Shown here: positions 6,521 to 11,860 of the stretch, piece by piece
Layout of the letters: each line of letters starts with the position of its first letter
Numbering within the stretch: position 1 is the first letter of the stretch
Source of the DNA: Candidatus Scatomorpha merdipullorum
GTDB lineage: Bacteria; Bacillota; Clostridia; Oscillospirales; Oscillospiraceae
Length of the DNA stretch: 15,437 nt
Assembly: GCA_018716795.1 (NCBI GenBank)
Contig: DVJK01000028.1
Location: forward strand, 1-15,437
Direction: 5' to 3'
Notes under the pieces: model-generated
Databases searched by the model: none
What the model was told of the DNA's origin: nothing
The model's input: the letters and a program-made list of their open reading frames with translations, nothing else
Translations under genes and position numbers: made by a program

Positions 6521-6540
6521 GCCCGGCCGAAAGGCCGGGC
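6521..6540 (-). terminator. Hairpin terminator candidate of the XRE gene
   Basis: GCCCGGCC-gaaa-GGCCGGGC sits three bases beyond the XRE stop codon. It is nearly the same stem as 6258-6277. The minus-strand tail (CTCCGTTTGATAAAAG) has only a broken T-run. Confidence 0.5.
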
Positions 6541-6543
6541 GGT

Positions 6544-6756
6544 TTATTGCTCGCCCTCGGTTTCGACATACTGCATTATGTCGCCGACCTGGCAGCGGAG
6601 TATCCTGCAAAACATGTCTATCGTGTGGGTGCTGACGCTTTCGTTGCGCTTCAGCCGCGTTATCTGCGCGGGGCTTATCCCGTACCTTTTGATAAGCGCA
6701 TATTGAGAAACGCCCTTTTCCTTCATCACCCTCCACAGGTTGTCGTATGTGATCAT
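6544..6756 (-). CDS. Short XRE/Cro-CI family HTH transcriptional regulator
   Basis: The 70-residue protein is almost entirely one HTH domain. MITYDNLWRVMKEKGVSQYA is helix 1-2, YGISPAQITRLKRNE is the recognition region, and VSTHTIDMFCRILRCQVGDIM closes the domain, typical of small YozG-like XRE proteins (HTH_26). Relatives normally begin M-I-x-Y, which supports ATG 6756. A TTG at 6765 is possible but is too close to the GAGG ribosome site. The gene is divergent from a 14-codon micro-ORF, and the intergenic region has an inverted TTAACC repeat that is a likely operator. I infer autoregulation. The ligand and targets are unknown. Confidence 0.88.
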   Translation of the reverse strand: MITYDNLWRVMKEKGVSQYALIKRYGISPAQITRLKRNESVSTHTIDMFCRILRCQVGDIMQYVETEGEQ

Positions 6757-6786
6757 GCCATCCAAGCCTCGCTTTCCACTTGAATG

Positions 6787-6833
6787 TTAACCACATCCGG
6801 TGTATATTGATATTAACCAATATCGGTTAATAT
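6787..6833. promoter_or_regulatory. Probable XRE operator: TTAACC palindrome plus a third half-site
   Basis: ATATTAACC (6810-6818) and GGTTAATAT (6825-6833) form a perfect 9-bp inverted repeat around AATATC. A third TTAACC lies at 6787-6792. The sites are between the divergent XRE gene (start 6756) and the micro-ORF (start 6854) and overlap weak promoter-like AT-rich sequence on both strands, such as TTGATA at 6808-6813. Binding by the adjacent regulator is inferred from position only. Confidence 0.55.
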
Positions 6834-6853
6834 TTATATAGGAGGAGACAAAG

Positions 6854-6898
6854 ATGAAAAAAGTATTGTTTCAACTTCGTAAAAAAGACGGCAACTGA
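6854..6898 (+). CDS. Micro-ORF of 14 codons with strong ribosome site
   Basis: AGGAGGAG (6840-6847) precedes ATG at 6854 with ideal spacing. The encoded peptide is MKKVLFQLRKKDGN, then TGA. It is basic and has a short hydrophobic patch, and no family was recognised. It could be a leader peptide, a signalling or toxic micropeptide, or the remnant of a larger gene. A hydrophobic open frame starting at TTG 6906 follows 7 bases after the stop but has no convincing ribosome site. It is divergent from the XRE regulator and downstream of the TTAACC palindrome, so it is probably regulated by it. Coding status rests on the ribosome site alone. Confidence 0.35.
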   Translation: MKKVLFQLRKKDGN

Positions 6899-6956
6899 CT
6901 AAGAGTTGTTAAATTCAAAGCCTTTTATCTTATCTGTTCTTATTTTAGCCGTCTTT
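6884..6956 (+). repeat. Nested inverted repeats after the micro-ORF
   Basis: AAAGACGGC (6884-6892) pairs perfectly with GCCGTCTTT (6948-6956). Inside, CAACT (6892-6896) pairs with AGTTG (6904-6908). The micro-ORF stop codon is in the first loop. The stretch 6899-7040 is AT-rich and holds no supported gene. Confidence 0.45.
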
Positions 6957-7043
6957 ATATTCCGCTATCTCAAATTCCGCCTTCACAGGCTTTGCTCTTG
7001 GCGAGAGAACTGCGCTTCCACCCTTCTTTTCGCCCCTGCCGAC

Positions 7044-7077
7044 AAAACAGGGCCGGTCACTTACCGTGACCGGCCCT
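7044..7077 (-). terminator. Rho-independent terminator of the rubredoxin gene
   Basis: AGGGCCGGTCAC (7049-7060) pairs with GTGACCGGCCCT (7066-7077). On the minus strand the stem is followed by GTTTTGTC, 13 bases beyond the stop codon. Confidence 0.8.
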
Positions 7078-7090
7078 TTGCCTTGTTCAA

Positions 7091-7243
7091 TTACTCAGCC
7101 TCGAACATATCCTTGCCGAGGCCGCAGACGGGGCAGGTCCAATCCTCGGGGACCTCTTCCCAGGGGGTGCCGGGGGCGACGCCGTTGTCCGGATCGCCGA
7201 CGGCGGGATCGTAGACGTAACCGCAGGGGCAGACGTACTTCAT
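7091..7243 (-). CDS. Rubredoxin
   Basis: Rubredoxin is a small cytoplasmic one-electron carrier whose iron is held by four cysteines. In anaerobes it delivers electrons to rubrerythrins and other peroxide- or superoxide-reducing enzymes. The 50-residue product begins MKYVCPCGYVYDP and ends with CPVCGLGKDMFEAE. The iron ligands are Cys5, Cys7 or an equivalent and the CPVC pair. The first motif is CPCG, spaced one residue shorter than the usual CxxC, as in many clostridial relatives. The start at ATG 7243 has AGGAG about 9 bases upstream; a longer frame to 7336 is only repeat sequence. It is downstream of, and on the same strand as, the rubrerythrin and PerR-like genes, a coherent oxidative-stress cluster. 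Confidence 0.92.
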   Translation of the reverse strand: MKYVCPCGYVYDPAVGDPDNGVAPGTPWEEVPEDWTCPVCGLGKDMFEAE

Positions 7244-7277
7244 TGTTATGCGCTCCTTTCTGACGCGAGGTTTTCGC

Positions 7278-7316
7278 GTTTTGAGTGAAGAGTTAAGAGT
7301 GAATAGTGAATAGTTG
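7278..7316. repeat. Degenerate GTGAATAG-type short repeats
   Basis: The stretch contains imperfect tandem units resembling GTGAAGAGTTAAGA and GTGAATAGTGAATAG. Such low-complexity repeats are common between genes in Firmicutes. No gene is supported here. Confidence 0.45.
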
Positions 7317-7320
7317 AGGT

Positions 7321-7345
7321 ATTTGCGAATTTTCAATTCGCAAAT
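7321..7345. repeat. Perfect 11-bp AT-rich hairpin
   Basis: ATTTGCGAATT-ttc-AATTCGCAAAT lies between rubrerythrin and rubredoxin, next to the short repeats. Confidence 0.5.
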
Positions 7346-7355
7346 GTTTTAAATA

Positions 7356-7379
7356 AGGGCGGGCTGGGACGCCCGCCCT
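7356..7379 (-). terminator. Terminator of the rubrerythrin gene
   Basis: AGGGCGGGC (7356-7364) pairs with GCCCGCCCT (7371-7379). The minus-strand tail is TTATTTAAAA, 12 bases after the stop codon. Read-through would allow cotranscription of rubredoxin. Confidence 0.65.
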
Positions 7380-7391
7380 GTGGGGGTTCAA

Positions 7392-7937
7392 TTATTCGCC
7401 GAAGTAGCGCTTCAGCAGGCCGGCGAAAGCACGGCCGTGACGGGCCTCGTCGCGGGCCATCTCGTGGACGGTGTCGTGGATGGCGTCGAGATTGAGCTGC
7501 TTGGCGAGCTTGGCGAGCTCGGTCTTGCCGGCGGTGGCGCCGTTCTCGGCCTCAACGCGCATCTCGAGGTTCTTCTTGGTGGAGGGGGTCACGACCTCGC
7601 CGAGGAGCTCGGCGAACTTGGCGGCGTGCTCAGCTTCCTCATAGGCGGCCTTCTCCCAGTACAGGCCTATCTCGGGATAGCCCTCGCGGTGGGCGACGCG
7701 GGCCATGGCCAGGTACATGCCGACCTCGGTGCACTCGCCGTTGAAGTTCATGCGCAGGCCCTCGATAATCTCCTCGGGGCAGCCCTCGGCGACGCCGACG
7801 ACGTGCTCGGAGGCCCAGGTCATCTCGCCCTCCTGCTTCTTGAACTTGGAAGCGGGAGCCTTGCACTGCGGGCAGAACTCGGGAGGATTCTCGCCCTCAA
7901 AAACATAACCACATACGCTGCAAACCCATTTAGCCAT
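7392..7937 (-). CDS. Reverse-type rubrerythrin (N-terminal rubredoxin domain)
   Basis: Rubrerythrins reduce hydrogen peroxide in the anaerobe cytoplasm using electrons from NADH via rubredoxin. Here the domains are reversed relative to classical Rbr. The rubredoxin-like iron site comes first (Cys6 and Cys9 in CSVC, Cys22 and Cys25 in CPQC), followed by a four-helix diiron domain from about residue 40. Diiron ligands are suggested by NGECTE (about 65-70), YEEAEH (about 99-104), VEAENG (about 128-133) and DEARH (about 163-167). The length of 181 residues fits the clostridial reverse-rubrerythrin group. The start at ATG 7937 is preceded by AGGAGG (7946-7951). The PerR-like gene ends 57 bases upstream on the same strand, so both may share a transcript or be controlled by that repressor. 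Confidence 0.92.
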   Translation of the reverse strand: MAKWVCSVCGYVFEGENPPEFCPQCKAPASKFKKQEGEMTWASEHVVGVAEGCPEEIIEGLRMNFNGECTEVGMYLAMARVAHREGYPEIGLYWEKAAYEEAEHAAKFAELLGEVVTPSTKKNLEMRVEAENGATAGKTELAKLAKQLNLDAIHDTVHEMARDEARHGRAFAGLLKRYFGE

Positions 7938-7994
7938 TTTTGTTTCCTCCTGTTGTGTAATTAATATAGTGTGTAATATTGGGATCGTCGTGTC

Positions 7995-8405
7995 TCAGGC
8001 GGTGTCGCCCTTGTCGCGCCCGGCGGCCAAGCAGTCCGCGCACACGCCCGTAAAGCTCAGGGAACGCGCCGTCACGACGCAGCCCGTCTCCTCCTCAACC
8101 CCGCGGTCAAGGCCCGCGAGGCTGGGCGAGCAGACGTCCAGGACCCGGCCGCAGACGCTGCATATGAAATGCGCATGCGGAGCCGTGTCCGCGTCGTAGC
8201 GCTCCTGCCCGCCGACCGTGCCCACGCTGACCGCGTCGCCGTCCGCGACGAACATCGCGAGATTGCGGTATACGGTGCCGAGGCTGAGGTCGGGGAACTC
8301 GCTCTTCAGGCGCGCGTACAGCATTTCGGCGCTCGGGTGCTCATGCGTACCGCGCAGGGCTTCAAGTATAGCCGCGCGCTTTCTTGAAAATTTGCGTGCT
8401 TCCAT
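7995..8405 (-). CDS. Fur-family repressor, PerR-like
   Basis: The 136-residue product is a Fur-superfamily metalloregulator. It has a winged-helix N-terminal domain (EHPSAEMLYARLKSEF, then LSLGTVYRNLAMF) and a dimerisation domain with RYDADTAPHAHFIC. Two CxxC pairs (CSVC about 96-99 and CADC near the C-terminus) make a structural zinc site. The HxH pair and the Asp after CGRVLDV are candidates for the regulatory metal site. Adjacent rubrerythrin and rubredoxin genes favour a peroxide-sensing PerR role over iron control, but sequence alone cannot separate the two. The start is ATG 8405, after GGTGAG. A 7-1-7 operator-like site lies within its own promoter region, which suggests autoregulation. 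Confidence 0.87.
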   Translation of the reverse strand: MEARKFSRKRAAILEALRGTHEHPSAEMLYARLKSEFPDLSLGTVYRNLAMFVADGDAVSVGTVGGQERYDADTAPHAHFICSVCGRVLDVCSPSLAGLDRGVEEETGCVVTARSLSFTGVCADCLAAGRDKGDTA

Positions 8406-8421
8406 GCTCTCACCAAAACAA

Positions 8422-8436
8422 TAATGATTCTTATTA
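8422..8436. promoter_or_regulatory. Fur/PerR-type 7-1-7 operator
   Basis: TAATGAT-T-CTTATTA is a 15-bp imperfect palindrome (5 of 7 arm positions) close to the PerR and Fur box consensus. It lies between the promoter -10 and the start codon of the PerR-like gene, well placed for autorepression. Confidence 0.6.
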
Positions 8437-8444
8437 CGGTTATG

Positions 8445-8473
8445 ATATTACCACATGCTTTTCGCTTTGTAAA
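8445..8473 (-). promoter_or_regulatory. Sigma-A promoter of the PerR-like gene
   Basis: On the minus strand there is TTTACA (8468-8473), a 17-bp spacer and TAATAT (8445-8450). Transcription would start near 8438, right beside the operator. Confidence 0.7.
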
Positions 8474-8524
8474 GCCCTTTTTGAAAAAATCTGCGTTAAA
8501 TTTTGCGCGAAGCCGCGAATTGTG

Positions 8525-8557
8525 AAAAAACGCCCGGCGGAAAGGCTCCGCCGGGCG
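8525..8557 (-). terminator. Rho-independent terminator of the CBS-domain gene
   Basis: CGCCCGGCGGA (8531-8541) pairs with TCCGCCGGGCG (8547-8557). The minus strand continues with TTTTTTCAC. Confidence 0.85.
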
Positions 8558-8570
8558 CTTTGTTGTGTAT

Positions 8571-9011
8571 TCAGCCGTCGTGCTCGTTCCGAAGCCGCCG
8601 GAGCGAGCTTGAGATGTCCGCGAGCGCGGCGGCGGCCTCCATGTCGCAGCTGCGGGCGAGGTCGGCAAGCGAGAGCATGCCCACAAGCCGGCCGCCCTCG
8701 ACGACCGGCATGCGCCGCACCTGTCCGCGGCCCATGCGCCTCGCGGCCTCGCCGACCTCCGCGCCGGGCGAGGCGGTGACGATGCCGCGGCTCATTATCT
8801 CGCCGACACGCAGCTCACGCGCGTCCGCGCCGGCGGCGACGCAGCGGACGGCTATGTCGCGGTCGGTGAGCATCCCGACCAGCCGGCCCGAGCGGTCCGT
8901 CACCGGCAGCGCGCCGAGGTTCATGCGCTTCAAAAGCCGCGCCGCGGCTATAACCGGCTCGTTCCGCTCGATGGTCACGACGCGCTCGCTCATTATCTCC
9001 GAGACCTTCAT
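8571..9011 (-). CDS. Tandem CBS-domain protein
   Basis: The 146-residue soluble protein is composed of two CBS domains (about residues 7-57 and 71-121). They carry the repeated signatures IMSERVVTI...LGALPVTDRSGRLVGMLTDRDIA and IMSRGIVTA...VRRMPVVEGGRLVGMLSLADLA. A CBS pair (Bateman module) usually binds adenine nucleotides or S-adenosyl compounds and senses energy state. There is no attached enzyme or channel domain, so the partner is unknown. The start at ATG 9011 has GGGAGG about 10 bases upstream. The gene lies 51 bases downstream of spoIIP on the same strand and has its own weak promoter, so a link to sporulation is possible but unproven. Confidence 0.88.
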   Translation of the reverse strand: MKVSEIMSERVVTIERNEPVIAAARLLKRMNLGALPVTDRSGRLVGMLTDRDIAVRCVAAGADARELRVGEIMSRGIVTASPGAEVGEAARRMGRGQVRRMPVVEGGRLVGMLSLADLARSCDMEAAAALADISSSLRRLRNEHDG

Positions 9012-9039
9012 TGCTCTTCGCCTCCCTTGCTTTGGGAGT

Positions 9040-9067
9040 ATTGTAACCCGCCGGGCCGGGGCTTAAA
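9040..9067 (-). promoter_or_regulatory. Candidate promoter of the CBS-domain gene
   Basis: On the minus strand there is TTTAAG (9062-9067), a 16-bp spacer and TACAAT (9040-9045). The -35 element overlaps the spoIIP stop codon. Confidence 0.4.
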
Positions 9068-10121
9068 CCTGCTCCCTCAGCTCGAGCAGGGCCGGGCTTA
9101 CGGCGTCGGCGAAGAGGCGCACGGCGGTTATCGCCTCCTGGAGGCTGTTGCCGTTCGAGCCTACCTCGAGGATGAACATGCCCGTGCTCAGCTGCTGGTT
9201 ATAGCGCTCCTTCACAACGCTTATGGGTCGCGCCAGCGTGGGGTACTTCGCGTTCACCGCCTGCTGCAGATAGAGCGCGAGACGCAGGTTCTGCTCCCAG
9301 TTCGGGTGATAGAGCCCGCTTTCGCCCGTGCCGACGAGCATCATGAGCTGGCTGGAGGCCTTGCCGTCGAGCTCGGCGACGGTCTTGTATATGACCTCGC
9401 CGTCGCCCAGGGCGTCGCGGTGCAGGTCTATGACGACCGCTATGTTCGGATACTCGGCGAGATAGCGCTCCACCGAGGCGCCGGAACGGTTATAGGAGCC
9501 GGTGTAGCTGGGATAGTCGTATATCTCCCGGTCGTGCAGGGCGCTTATGCCCTTCGCCTCGAGGGCCGCGGCCAGCTCGTCGCCGACGCGGATTACATTA
9601 TAATTCTTGTCTTCGGTGCGGTCGGTGTCCGTCTCGACGTAGCTGTCCATGGCGTCGGGCGTGTACGCCTCGCTGCCGTGGGTGTGGACTATGAGCACCT
9701 GCGGGCCCTCGGCGGGCAGGGTCTGCGTCGGCCCGGCGGCGACGAGGGCGGCGACGTCTATGTCAAAGCTCGTGGAGTTCCTGATGCTCAGGCCGCTGTA
9801 TATGGTGGTGGGGACTATCCTCGCGCCCTCGTCGTTATACTGCGCGGCCGCGCTCGCGTCCGGGCTCTCCTCCGGCGCGGCGGAGGGAGAGGCCCCGCCT
9901 CCGGCCTCCGGCGTGGCGAGCACGGCGGGCAGCGCCGGGGAAGGGGACGGCTCCGTTCCGGCGCCCAGCTCGAGGCGCAGGCTGGCCGAGACTATCCGGC
10001 CCGAGTCCACAAGCTCGTCCACCCAGCCCGACAGCGCCGCCCCGGCCCCGCAGAGCGCCGCCGCCTTCACGCCCAGCAGCAGCGCGCCCGCCGCGGCCAG
10101 CTTCCTGGCTCTCCCGCTCAA
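9063..10121 (-). CDS. spoIIP: Stage II sporulation protein P (SpoIIP)
   Basis: SpoIIP is a membrane-anchored, zinc-dependent amidase/endopeptidase. Together with SpoIID and SpoIIM it thins septal peptidoglycan and drives engulfment during sporulation. The 352-residue product has an N-terminal anchor (about 8-30), then a long Ser/Pro/Ala-rich linker. The catalytic domain begins about residue 140, with VLIVHTHGSEAYTP, DRTEDKNYNVIRVG, YPSYTGSYNRSG, VVIDLHRDA, MMLVGTGE and NWEQNLRLALYLQ, ending in a FILEVGSNGNSLQEA region that supplies the conserved Glu. The start is TTG 10121, because GGGAGGTGAG sits just upstream with correct spacing. The frame stays open to 10268 but that stretch has no ribosome site and overlaps the divergent gene. 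Confidence 0.93.
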   Translation of the reverse strand: MSGRARKLAAAGALLLGVKAAALCGAGAALSGWVDELVDSGRIVSASLRLELGAGTEPSPSPALPAVLATPEAGGGASPSAAPEESPDASAAAQYNDEGARIVPTTIYSGLSIRNSTSFDIDVAALVAAGPTQTLPAEGPQVLIVHTHGSEAYTPDAMDSYVETDTDRTEDKNYNVIRVGDELAAALEAKGISALHDREIYDYPSYTGSYNRSGASVERYLAEYPNIAVVIDLHRDALGDGEVIYKTVAELDGKASSQLMMLVGTGESGLYHPNWEQNLRLALYLQQAVNAKYPTLARPISVVKERYNQQLSTGMFILEVGSNGNSLQEAITAVRLFADAVSPALLELREQV

Positions 10122-10141
10122 GCGCTCACCTCCCTCGAATA

Positions 10142-10171
10142 AGCGTATGCACGCCGCGCCGCGGGCATGAC
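10142..10171 (-). promoter_or_regulatory. Candidate sigma-E-like promoter of spoIIP
   Basis: On the minus strand GTCATG (10166-10171) and CATACGCT (10142-10149) are 16 bp apart, about 20 bases before the TTG start. The CATAC core resembles the mother-cell sigma-E -10 element. The -35 match is weak, and assignment relies mainly on known sigma-E control of spoIIP. Confidence 0.35.
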
Positions 10172-10175
10172 GCAC

Positions 10176-10204
10176 TTGCGCAGGTCGACAAAATGTGTTA
10201 TTAT
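10176..10204 (+). promoter_or_regulatory. Promoter of the TSCPD gene
   Basis: TTGCGC (10176-10181), a 17-bp spacer and TATTAT (10199-10204) precede the ATG at 10260 by 55 bases. It is divergent from the spoIIP promoter. Confidence 0.55.
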
Positions 10205-10259
10205 CCACCGGCGGAGGCGTGTCGAAGCTCCGCTTTAATTGACGAAAGGACGCGAACAA

Positions 10260-10517
10260 ATGGAGCATATTTATAGGCCGCGCGGCGTGTGCTCGCGCGA
10301 GATGCGGGTGGAGGTTGAGGACGGAATTATCCGCCGCGTGGAGGTCGTTGGGGGTTGCAACGGCAATTTGAAGGGCATTTCAAGGCTCCTGGTGGGGATG
10401 CGCGCCGAGGACGCCATAGAGAAGCTGGAGGGCATCCGCTGCGGCTTTAAGCCCACTTCCTGCCCCGATCAGCTCTCGAAAGCCCTGCGCGAGTGCCTGA
10501 AAAAACAGGCAAATTGA
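10260..10517 (+). CDS. TSCPD-domain protein (TIGR03905-like)
   Basis: The 85-residue soluble protein is named for its terminal TSCPDQL motif. It begins MEHIYRPRGVCSREM, continues with VVGGCNGNLKGISRLL, and ends with LEGIRCGFKPTSCPDQLSKAL. The conserved cysteines (in GVCS, GGCN, CGFK and SCPD) suggest metal or iron-sulfur binding, which is inferred. Related domains occur at the C-terminus of some ribonucleotide reductases, and the free-standing clostridial form has no established role. The start at ATG 10260 follows AAAGGA (10244-10249). It is divergent from spoIIP and is not clearly in an operon. Confidence 0.88.
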   Translation: MEHIYRPRGVCSREMRVEVEDGIIRRVEVVGGCNGNLKGISRLLVGMRAEDAIEKLEGIRCGFKPTSCPDQLSKALRECLKKQAN

Positions 10518-10753
10518 TTTACATAACATTGCAAAGCGGTTACAAAGGTAACAAAATTCGAGCTTTTTGTCACCCAAACTTGCGTAATTGCAAAAAATTT
10601 TATGCCGAAAAGTGTCGTAGGAAAATATTTCAGCATAAAGCACAACACAAGATATAGTGTCATTCGACAAATTTCGCTCTAGCTATCCATATAATGTGGC
10701 CCCATTGGTCAGATTATTAAAAAAGCGGAAACTCAGTTTGTACAAGATGCCGA
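10518..10753. other. AT-rich intergenic stretch with inverted repeats
   Basis: This is noticeably more AT-rich than its surroundings and no gene is supported. It holds GGTAACAAAA / TTTTTGTCACC (about 10550-10577), an imperfect stem. TTATGCCGAAA / TTTCAGCATAA (10600-10610, 10628-10638) has 11-bp arms with one mismatch and a 17-base loop. A TATAAT at 10690-10695 lacks a good -35. The region could hold an unrecognised small RNA or binding sites. Confidence 0.4.
10600..10638. repeat. Interrupted palindrome, 11-bp arms
   Basis: TTATGCCGAAA (10600-10610) and TTTCAGCATAA (10628-10638) are complementary except for one position, separated by 17 bases. No role was recognised. Confidence 0.45.
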
Positions 10754-10783
10754 TTGAATTCGTCCTACATTTTTGACTATAAT
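10754..10783 (+). promoter_or_regulatory. Promoter of the SleB/CwlJ-type hydrolase gene
   Basis: TTGAAT (10754-10759), an 18-bp spacer and a perfect TATAAT (10778-10783) predict a start near 10790 and a leader of about 66 bases. The leader contains the stem GCCAAGC / GCTTGGC (about 10795-10801 and 10820-10826). Confidence 0.6.
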
Positions 10784-10855
10784 TATTGCAGGAAGCCAAG
10801 CCAGACTACCTCTGCCCGCGCTTGGCGGGCGGAACGCTGCAAACTGAGGTGCGAA

Positions 10856-11788
10856 ATGATCAGGAAAAACAAATTGCATATGACGCTCCTGCTCTGCGCC
10901 GCTGTGCTGTGTGTGGCGGCGAACGGCTCGGTGGTGGCCCAGTATGAGGAGCCGGAGGCCTCCGCTCCCGCGGAAATGGTTGAGGCGGAGGCGGACGGGC
11001 CCGACGCCGGGACGGGCCTCCCGGAGGATATGGAGACGGGCCGGGACGGCGAGGAGGACGCCGCGCGGGACAATTACGTGCCGCTGTACATAAACGGCGC
11101 GCTGCACTCCGAGTGCCTGGTGATAGACGGGGTGTCGCGCATGAGCCTCGGCCGCTTCGCCACGCTGGCGGGGCTGAGCTTCGACGGCTTTTCGATAGGC
11201 GGGCTCACGCCGCAGCTTGCCGAGAGCGGCGAGTACGCCGTGGTGAACGGACGGTACTTCTACCTGCCGGACGGGCTCTACGAGCTCGGCGGCGAGCTTC
11301 TGTGGCCGCTGTCCGCCGTGGCGAAAATCTTCGGCTGTTCCGTAAGCTGGGACGCCGCAAGCGGAAGCGTCAACCTCGACCTCACGGATATCGAGCCGCT
11401 TGAGAGCGGGGAAACGTATTATGACGAACAGGATGTCTACTGGCTCTCGCGCATCATCTACGCCGAGAGCGGAAACCAGCCCCTCGCCGGACAGATAGGC
11501 GTGGGCAACGTGGTGCTCAACCGCGTGGAGAGCGAGCTCTTCCCGGACAGCGTCTTCGAGGTCATCTTTGACCGGAGCTATGGCGTGCAGTTCTCGCCGG
11601 TCGAGAACGGCACCATATACGCCCAGCCGGACGAGGAGGCCGTCGCGGCGGCCAGGCTTTGCCTCGAGGGCTATAACACTGCGGGCGGGAGCTTGTACTT
11701 CGTGAACCCGGACATAGGCGCGGGCTACTGGTTCGCCGCGAACCTCATCTTCGTGACGAGCATCGGCGACCACGATTTCTATGCCTGA
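10856..11788 (+). CDS. Secreted SleB/CwlJ-type cell-wall hydrolase with copper-amine-oxidase-like stalk domain
   Basis: The 310-residue product has a signal peptide (MIRKNKLHMTLLLCAAVLCVA, cleavage near residue 28), then an acidic low-complexity spacer (30-72). A copper-amine-oxidase-N-like stalk domain follows (about 73-177, LYINGALHSECLVIDGVSRM...). The last part is a Hydrolase_2 (SleB/CwlJ) domain (about 195-310). The putative catalytic Glu204 is in IIYAESGNQPLAGQIGVGNVVLNRV, with QFSPVENGTIY and ALYFVNP-like SLYFVNPDIG signatures downstream. Relatives are lytic transglycosylases or amidases acting on spore cortex or peptidoglycan. The stalk domain makes a vegetative wall role equally possible. 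ATG 10856 is preferred because GAGGTG precedes it and the signal peptide begins there. Confidence 0.9.
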   Translation: MIRKNKLHMTLLLCAAVLCVAANGSVVAQYEEPEASAPAEMVEAEADGPDAGTGLPEDMETGRDGEEDAARDNYVPLYINGALHSECLVIDGVSRMSLGRFATLAGLSFDGFSIGGLTPQLAESGEYAVVNGRYFYLPDGLYELGGELLWPLSAVAKIFGCSVSWDAASGSVNLDLTDIEPLESGETYYDEQDVYWLSRIIYAESGNQPLAGQIGVGNVVLNRVESELFPDSVFEVIFDRSYGVQFSPVENGTIYAQPDEEAVAAARLCLEGYNTAGGSLYFVNPDIGAGYWFAANLIFVTSIGDHDFYA

Positions 11789-11817
11789 TTGCGCAAAATC
11801 CAAAAGTGTGCTAAAAT
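11789..11817 (+). promoter_or_regulatory. rsmG promoter embedded before the terminator
   Basis: TTGCGC (11789-11794), a 17-bp spacer and TAAAAT (11812-11817) end where the terminator stem begins. The transcript would begin inside the stem near 11824, so it escapes the full hairpin. Confidence 0.55.
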
Positions 11818-11850
11818 GAGTGGCGCGTTAATTGCGCCACTCATATTTTT
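11816..11850 (+). terminator. Rho-independent terminator of the hydrolase gene
   Basis: ATGAGTGGCGC (11816-11826) pairs perfectly with GCGCCACTCAT (11834-11844), followed by ATTTTTTGG. It sits only about 10 bases before the rsmG start and overlaps the rsmG promoter. Confidence 0.85.
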
Positions 11851-11860
11851 TGGTGATGCT

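Noticed and set aside
7950..7985. A PerR box in front of rubrerythrin
   Set aside because: The AT-rich sequence matches a 7-1-7 palindrome at only about half of the positions, too weak to list.
9027..10142. Plus-strand open frame opposite spoIIP
   Set aside because: SpoIIP catalytic motifs are clear on the minus strand, and the opposite frame is repetitive and shows no family features.
10380..10670. Minus-strand frame of 96 codons across the AT-rich intergenic stretch
   Set aside because: It is partly antisense to the TSCPD gene, has no ribosome site and lacks any family signature.
10790..10850. Leader of the hydrolase gene as a cobalamin-type riboswitch
   Set aside because: A short stretch resembles the 3' conserved arm, but the other conserved boxes are absent and the predicted leader is far too short.
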